NCBI RefSeq assembly: GCF_001649575.2
Contig: NC_051434.1
Span: 16,681,892 to 16,745,891, forward strand
Reading direction: 5' to 3'
DNA length: 64,000 nucleotides
Origin: Kryptolebias marmoratus
Taxonomy: Eukaryota > Chordata > Actinopteri > Cyprinodontiformes > Rivulidae
Shown here: in pieces, positions 57,900 to 64,000 of the stretch
Numbering within the stretch: the stretch's first letter is position 1
How the letters are laid out: each line of letters begins with the position of its first letter
Translations under genes and position numbers: made by a program
The notes under the pieces: model-generated
The model's database searches: none
What the model was told of the DNA's origin: nothing
Seen by the model: the letters and a program-made list of their open reading frames with translations, nothing else

Positions 57900-60807
57900 T
57901 AATCAGTACTTTGAACAATGTTTCTGAAATTTTGTGTGTTTATTTTCTGTTATCGTACTTCTTTATAGGAAATAAAACTCTGGTTGGGACTAAAGATTCG
58001 ATCTGCTGCTCGGCTTCATTTTCACACAAATGCACTCGTCCAGAAACAGACTTATTTTATACAAGCCCTTAGCCCTGAGCTCTTTATTGAGCTGCTCTCA
58101 CTCAGAATGTCCTAGTCCTTATTGTCAGAAAGCAAAAAGAGGAGAAAAGCTGACAGAAAAGTGTCCCAGAAAAGACAGAAAAGAGTTTTAATCGCAATTG
58201 CTACCAATGCATGACATTGTTGTTCAAATTTAACAAAATCCTGATTTTATTTAAGAAAATTCGGGGCGTTCAAATGAATCCAGCTTAATAAAGACAGCAG
58301 GTCAAATTTGAACAGAATTAAATACTTTGATGCAGAAAGCCAGTGTCCTCACATTAGAATGCAGGGTGTCAGGAGGTTATTTGCATATTTTTTACATATA
58401 AATATAGATTTAAAATGGGAGAGGACAAGTTTCAGCAAGGTGAGTTGTGACTGTGCTGTTCTTAATCTGTAATCTAAGCGACACAAGCTAAGCAGACATA
58501 AACCAGCAGGTGATTCTTTTACTCCCACATCTCAGTATTTTTCTAATAGCCTGTACTGTATGACAACAGCGATAAAAACAAAACATAAAAGACATTTTTT
58601 GTCATGGCTTTTAGCGTGCCTGTGACCCCCCAGATGGCTACCTTGGATGGAGACCATCAGAAGTCTGTGCAGGACAAACATATCTCCGCCAACCTAATGC
58701 CTTCCTGCTGCGGCTGAATCAACTCAAGAACATTTTTATTTGAAAAAAAAACCTTCCTAAGGTAAACAACTCTCCTAAGGAAGTAACCTTTGACTCTACA
58801 CAGATCGAAACCGTCAGTTTCACTGTGGAGAGCTGCACTCAAGAAAAAAAAAAAGTGTTTTCTGCCCTCCATTTTGAAAAAAGAAAAAAAAAAGTGGAAA
58901 CTTTGAGAAATGAGTCACACAGAAAGCCCCATCACACGAACATGTACGAACACAGACAGACAGGAAGGCTGATGGAAACATTTGTCTCTTTGCCCTTTTT
59001 AAAAGAATGACTTTGAACTTCACTTTAATACGCCTTATTATCAGTCTGACTCCTTCGAAGTCTGAAGCACAAACCTTCATTTTTGTCATCGGCCGAATAA
59101 CAGGCAAAAAGAACGAAGGAAGGTGAGTTTAGATCCACCAGGTGAACGTATATCTGTGGGTAAGGTTGGACTCTTGAGAAGTGGGATGATGAAACAAGGG
59201 GATGGTCCGCCCTGGAGACGTGTGTCAGGAAAAACGTTTTACTCCACAGGGTTGGGCAACCATCCAGCGACATGTCTGAACATCTGATGGCACCAGAGAG
59301 AAGACATAATGTGATGAGAATCAACTGAAAAACACTCATTTTGGCTACCATCACAAACTAACACAGAGCCTGTTCAGTAGACTCACAGTGAACGACGTGT
59401 TTGCAGCAGTCTACTTCCTTTTCTTTGTGAGGAATCACATCAACACCAACACAAGAAGCTCACTTCTGGTTAAAGACTGTCGTCAGTGTATCATACATTT
59501 TGTGTATTTTGTTAAAATCGTGCCAAACTGCATTGTATTCGCTCACCCCAGTGTATTGTTAAGCTTCAGCACTATCTCTGGCTTCCTTCCTGTTCTCTGG
59601 TGTGAACAGGTCAAATCCTGCTTCAGCTGGTCTTAACTTCCTAATTCCGAACCTAGTTGTTTGTACTGCCAGCGTCACCACAGATCCCATACAGCAGCTC
59701 TGTTACACCAGGTTGAGTTTCAGGCAAATATATATATGATTTGCAAAGCTTCTTCATCTTCTCTGGTATGTTCTTAGTTGATTTGTTGTTGTGGTGTGGA
59801 TTTATTGTAAACATGTTCCATAATCCACACTGTTAATGTCATATTAACACCTTGTGATTTTGGCCAAACTTCTTGATGTATTGAACTCTTATCTATTACT
59901 AAAGTGCTTCTGCTTTTACTTTTCTCTGGTGCCATCAGGTGTACAATCACACCAGCAGAGGGTAGCACAACCATGTTGAGTTAAATTAGCTCCCACTGAA
60001 GTGACTGTTGTCTGACATGAATCGTTCCCTTCAGCTTATCTCCAGAAGTTAAAAGACCAGTCCTCACCCTAGTGATACCACGGTTGGCCCTAAATAAGAT
60101 CACTGCGGGGGATGGTTAATCCAGACAAAATTACGGTCTTCTTCCCTGAGATCCACCCTGCTTCCCCTAAAGAAATGCCGTTCCAGCAGCTGAGAACGTC
60201 AGTGATCCACAGGCCGTCCAAACCCCAACTTTGTGACCAAATCGCTGTTATAGTCAGTCTGTTTTTTTTTTGTTTTTTTTTCAAAATCTTGGAAAATAAG
60301 ATTGCAGGGTGATATTTTAATAAATCATTGTGCTGAACCACATTTGCAAAACCTTCCAATATTTCCATGACTTTGTGATAATAGAGATTAAGTGACTCAT
60401 GTGAACTCAGGGAAATTGACAAAAAAATCCATCACAGAATATTGTCTTTCTATGCTTTCGTGGTTTGAAGGCAAAACAGACACCCTGCTCCACAGGACTG
60501 GTTCTTTGTAACATTATTTTATTGTTGTGTTGAAAAATTTTCCTGCTTTTTGTTTCAATAAGGGAACTGTAATTGTAATATTTTATTTGTCTTAGGTGAC
60601 AAAGCGTGGCAGCAGCTACATTCTGCAGGGGTTTGTGTACCCTTCATTTTATTCCCCCCTTATTAAATGTTCTAAATGTGTAAACAATTAACTGTTATGG
60701 TCTTTTTTACTTTGTCTTCTTTCCTTCAGCTGCTCCCTCCTGGACGGCTCAACGTCCAGCTCCAGTGTAAATGTGGGTTTACTGTAAGTCACATGACCTC
60801 CTATTTT
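57900..60807. other. Spacer between the two paralogues
   Basis: About 2.9 kb without a supported gene. It contains a minus-strand frame with a signal peptide (59025-59354, own entry) and a possible decayed reverse-transcriptase fragment at 60110-60250 (NPDKITVFFPE). Poly-T and A-rich runs are also present. Confidence 0.45.
59025..59354 (-). CDS. Open frame with signal-peptide-like start, doubtful
   Basis: On the minus strand the frame begins MMVAKMSVFQLILITLCLLS, GAIRCSDMSLDGCP, a good signal peptide followed by a short cysteine-containing segment. It then continues for about 60 residues without any recognisable domain. It could be the leader exon of a secreted or immunoglobulin-like gene whose other exons are missing, or a chance frame. 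The DNA word ctctggtgccatcag at its leader end recurs in opposite orientation at about 59924-59938. Confidence 0.2.
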   Translation of the reverse strand: MMVAKMSVFQLILITLCLLSGAIRCSDMSLDGCPTLWSKTFFLTHVSRADHPLVSSSHFSRVQPYPQIYVHLVDLNSPSFVLFACYSADDKNEGLCFRLRRSQTDNKAY

Positions 60808-60831
60808 CAGTTTCATTTTGACCCTGCAGTA
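60808..60831 (+). promoter_or_regulatory. IRF-half-site-like element next to start codon, paralogue 2
   Basis: cagtttcattttg at 60808-60820 reads caaaatgaaactg on the other strand and contains AAATGAAA. It lies 11 bases before the inferred ATG, the same arrangement as at 55381-55393 in paralogue 1. Confidence 0.35.
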
Positions 60832-61421
60832 ATGGTGAGCAGCTCTCCCACTTCTCTGTCATTGTTCTGTGTTCAGAATTACAGCTTTAAGTCAAACCTT
60901 GTTGAAATGTTCTCCTCTTTTCTCCCCCCTGTCTTCACTGATTTTGCCAGGACGAAGAAACGAAGAGGTGAGTCACGGCAACAAAAACACGCTGCCTGCG
61001 CTGTGATAAATTTGCTGCAACCGAAATGTCTCCGTTCTTAACTGCAGGAGAGAGGAGTTTCTGAGGTCTCAAGAGGGTTTCAGAACAAACGCCTGGGAGA
61101 TCATTAACAAGATGTTAGATTGGTGCAACACGACTGTAGGGAGTAAACACTTGGTGGATGAGGTGGGTTAAAGTTTGAAGAGTAAACTCTGTTATCTAAT
61201 TTCTGAGAAGCTAAAATGTTTTTTTTTCCCTCCCTCTAACTCAACAGATTCTGCACAGCATCTTCTTTCTGGGGAGAATCAACAAAGTGCCATATTCTCC
61301 AGAAGATATTATCTCTGATCAGGAGGTGTTTAAGGCCTTAAAGAAGAAGTATAGCAGGCCTTTTGAGTACTTCCTGACTCAGCTTCCCAGACGGAGTCCG
61401 TTCTCCTGCGTCCTGGACATG
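60832..61421 (+). CDS. Tandem paralogue of the 55.4 kb gene, partial in this window
   Basis: Exons 60832-60834 (ATG alone), 60951-60967 (17 bases), 61048-61162 and 61248-61421 (174 bases). Splice sites and phases are the same as in the first gene; exons 1, 2 and 4 have identical lengths and exon 3 is one codon shorter. The protein reads MDEETKR, then REEFLRSQEGFRTNAWEIIN, ILHSIFFLGRINKVPYS and ends with the block LPRRSPFSCVLDM shared exactly with paralogue 1. The four exons are free of stops and frameshifts. The large last exon, which would carry the PCxxC/NCAE region, does not follow: the next 2.5 kb are LTR-like and LINE sequence. Either the exon lies past 64 kb or the gene has lost it. Function unknown. 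Confidence 0.7.
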
Positions 61422-61564
61422 GTAAGGAACCATTTTTCTGCAGGAGGCTTGCCTGCACGCCAGTAAACGGGAACGCAGATATCTCTAATAAAATATAAGC
61501 AACTTATAGCCACTTACTTTCTGAAAGTTTCAATACATCTGTCCAGAGTCCATGAGGTATTTTG

Positions 61565-61615
61565 GAAGCAGACACACACACTCACACACTCACACACTCA
61601 CACACTTACACACGC
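61565..61615. repeat. (CA)n-(CACACT)n microsatellite
   Basis: Short ACACACACTC units in tandem. Confidence 0.85.
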
Positions 61616-61619
61616 TGTA

Positions 61620-62217
61620 GGGATCTGGAGTTTTAGCCCCGCCTTGGGGCGGCTCCTCCAGTTTTCTTACTTTCACAGGTGATCCAGATTCGGGTTAATG
61701 AGGACTGCCAGTACTTAAGCCTCCAGTTGAGACCAGACCTTCGCTGGAGCATCGAACCTCCTGGGTTAGATTCGCAGCCACCGTTTCTAACCAAGTTCTG
61801 GTTAACTATTGACTACGTTTTCTATGTACCTTGTTCTAGATACCTTGCCACGTCACGGAGCTTTGGACTCACAGATACCTACCTTGGTTTTCGGAATACT
61901 CACCTGGACGGGATTACTGGTTTGCCGACTCCTGGATCACCTGAACGCCTCCACCTCTTTCCTCCTCGCCGCTGGACACCTTCTGGATCTGTAAGACCAA
62001 GGAACAAACAATTCAGTCATTCGTGCAGTGCTCAGCTGATTACAGGATTGGTACCCGAGACTCACCCTGTCCTCTTTCCTTCCAGATCCAACCACGGCAC
62101 GCGCACTGTACATAGACTCCACCTTGTAAATAAAAACACTTTCCTTCAGCTGTTGTCTCAGTGTCTGGTTTTGGTCTCGCTCACTGGACACCTTACCCTG
62201 CGTCCTTGTCAGTAAAA
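61620..62217 (+). repeat. LTR-like or other retroelement fragment
   Basis: The segment ends with a polyadenylation signal and a U5-like tail (ccaccttgtaaataaaaaca, cagtgtctggttttggtctc, gcgtccttgtca) in the manner of fish LTR ends. I could not find a target-site duplication, so the boundaries and class are uncertain. The long frame inside it (61679-62215) has no domain features. Confidence 0.45.
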
Positions 62218-62319
62218 AGCCTAAAAGTATGTGAAAGTATGCTACTCTAGCTAGTATTAAACTTCTTTACTTTTGCATGACCCCTGTGTTACTACATGAA
62301 GGTACTGTGTGTGTGCTGG

Positions 62320-62430
62320 ACCTTACTGACCTTAGCCAATACAAAAATGGCTTAAATGCAGTCAGTTTTACAGATACTAGGTTAAAATTTGGCATGGCAG
62401 TTGCTGAGAGTCATTCCCATCACATTTCAA
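62320..62430 (+). repeat. Short copy of the interspersed repeat seen at 10.4 and 56.0 kb
   Basis: aaaaatggcttaaatgcagt, tacagatactaggttaaaat and gcagttgctgagagtcattc follow the same order as in the other copies. Confidence 0.55.
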
Positions 62431-62439
62431 GTGTAACAT

Positions 62440-64000
62440 ATTATGTAACCCAAAAATATTCAAAAGCTGTTCTAAAAGTTTTATCATTTAAAAAAGCTGT
62501 ATTGAAATGCCAGTAGACACTCCGTATACAAACCCTTTTAATAAATACAGAACAACAAACCAGACAATGATCAGAAAAACCAACAGGAATTATTTGACAA
62601 TTTTTAAATATATTCAAATGGTGTTTGAATGAATATATATGATCCAATCTTGCCAAGGATACAAAATTGTCTTTAGAATGACTCCATGTATACTGTCTCT
62701 GATTCCTGTTGAAAACTCTCCACACATCCGAAATACCAGAGGCTGCAGTCAGCTATCTGAGTCTTCGAGAGGATTCAGCATGAGGCTCTAAATGGTTTCT
62801 ATATAGTAACAGATTCTCAGTGCTATTAAAATCTCCACACAAAAACAAATAATCTTTATGATTGCAATCCTTTATTGTGTCACATAAAATATTCAATAGA
62901 ATCATTCTATCTGTCCCTTTAGTTGGAGCATACACATTAAGAAAAACTACATTCACATTTTCATATTTGGCTTTAACTTTTAGTAAACAACCTTCAGTTA
63001 TTTCTTCTGCTTCACAAGAAAGAGGCAAACAATTCCTACAGAACACAATCCCCACACCTCCACTACAATTAGACTTATAGCCAAAAAAGACCTCCACCCC
63101 ACCTTCCTTCTTCCAATCACTCTCATTATCAGCAGTGCTGTGTTTCTTGAACTAACATTATATCAATTTTCTTTAAAGTCATGAGTCTAAAAAACTCAGC
63201 TCTTTTTATTTCATCTCTGGCACCATTTAAATTTAATGTGCCTATTTTAAAGTCACACATAGAAATGAAGAAAAAAAAAACGAAACAGAGAAATGTGGAA
63301 TATTTGTCTAATCATCCTCATCTTCGTCGGCTGACTTTCAAAATCAGCTTCTTTAAGTGTTAAATTTCTTGATCTGTTAACAGGTCATCAACAAAATTTC
63401 CAGTTTTTTTTGTTAAAACCTGAGAGGATTCAACAAACAGCTTTAAGTTTGGAAAGTATTCTTCTACTTTAATCAGCCTGAGCCCTTTGGTTTTTTGTAA
63501 AACCTTCTTAATTTCAGCAGGAGGATACAGACTCTGCTGATCCTGACTTAAAGACAGGCCACTCTCAGACTCCAAACTTTTTTCTCCTGCTATATTTGTC
63601 TTCTTAGCTCTTAAAGCTTTAGTGCTGTTATTAGCAGGTTCAGAACTTTTCCTTTTTCTGAAGCAGTTTCAAAAAATCCTCATCATGCATGCTGTCATCC
63701 TTGTAAAGGCTTTCACAAAAAGCTTTGTCAGTTCTTTTTGCCCCTGAATCTATATCAAACCTACTCACAGATTGATCATTTTTCATCTCACTGTCTGTGC
63801 TATCAACTTTTCTTAAATTATAATTTTAATTGGAACGGTCACAATTTATAGTAGATTGCATCTCAGGTTGTTCCTCTGCGATTACAACAGAATGATCACT
63901 AGGGCCCCTGGCCCCAGCAGCTCCAAGATCCGCACCACCCACACCAGAACCGCAGCCCGCCTCAGCGGATCCGCTGCTTGCACTCACCGCAGCGGGGCGG
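62440..64000 (-). mobile_element. Tx1/L1-like LINE fragment: end of ORF1 and endonuclease of ORF2
   Basis: On the minus strand, ORF1 sequence (63.4-64.0 kb) includes KKVLQKTKGLRLIKVEEYFP, the C-terminal style of fish Tx1-type ORF1. ORF2 follows from about 63.1 kb with apurinic-endonuclease motifs: NVYAPTKGTDR, GDFNST, ARLDHIY and GFSDHCLV, in the right order but with frameshifts. The reverse transcriptase that should follow is absent, because the element stops near 62440. It runs off the window at its 5' side. Confidence 0.8.

Noticed and set aside
60105..60312. 66-codon frame NPDKITVFFPE as a gene
   Set aside because: It resembles a short decayed reverse-transcriptase segment and has no flanking exons.
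61679..62215. 178-codon plus-strand frame after paralogue 2
   Set aside because: It has no domain features, sits in LTR-like sequence with its own AATAAA, and does not continue the phase or content of the preceding exon.
1..64000. CRISPR arrays, operons or prokaryotic regulatory sites
   Set aside because: The DNA is vertebrate; no regularly spaced direct repeats with unique spacers are present.

Overview
The window is nuclear DNA of a ray-finned (teleost) fish. The evidence is spliced genes with GT/AG introns, vertebrate orthologues (abhd5, snrk, rpl14) that also lie near each other on human chromosome 3p, and a dense load of fish-type repeats (Tc1/mariner, hAT MITEs, tRNA-derived SINEs, Tx1/L1-like LINE pieces, a solo LTR). 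The repeat style suggests a percomorph, possibly a killifish-like species, but that is a guess. All genes below were assembled by eye from splice sites, reading phase and remembered family sequences; no alignment was run.

Layout. 1-2.9 kb: intergenic, with an AT-rich degenerate repeat built on a gctagctaaaagtagcaaaa-like unit. 3.0-7.4 kb: abhd5 (+), complete, seven coding exons, a lipid-droplet co-activator of lipolysis. 7.4-23 kb: a gene-poor stretch of SINEs, Tc1 relics, MITEs and microsatellites. 23-40 kb: snrk (-), an LKB1-activated AMPK-family kinase, seven coding exons plus a likely non-coding first exon; an assembly gap breaks the frame of its last exon. 40-42.6 kb: intergenic. 42.7-45.9 kb: rpl14 (-), complete, with a 5' TOP motif. 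46-47.5 kb: spacer holding a duplicated YY1-like element.

47.5-62 kb holds the least familiar content. First comes a spliced gene for a protein of about 204 residues with a predicted lipid-modified N-terminus (MGGC). Next is a five-exon gene for a 330-residue protein I do not recognise; its last exon carries PCLAC and NCAE, the two zinc-site signatures of the cytidine-deaminase superfamily, in reversed order. About 5 kb further on is a tandem paralogue of the second gene with the same exon phases and lengths, but its motif-bearing last exon is not found before the window ends. Both paralogues have an IRF-half-site-like sequence (AAATGAAACTGA on the minus strand) just upstream of the start codon. 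I infer, without proof, an immune or stress-responsive teleost cluster. The surrounding DNA is full of retroelement fragments.

The conserved genes are not known to act in one pathway, although abhd5 and snrk both bear on energy and lipid metabolism. The 47-62 kb genes may form a functional neighbourhood; this rests only on adjacency, shared orientation and shared 5' structure.
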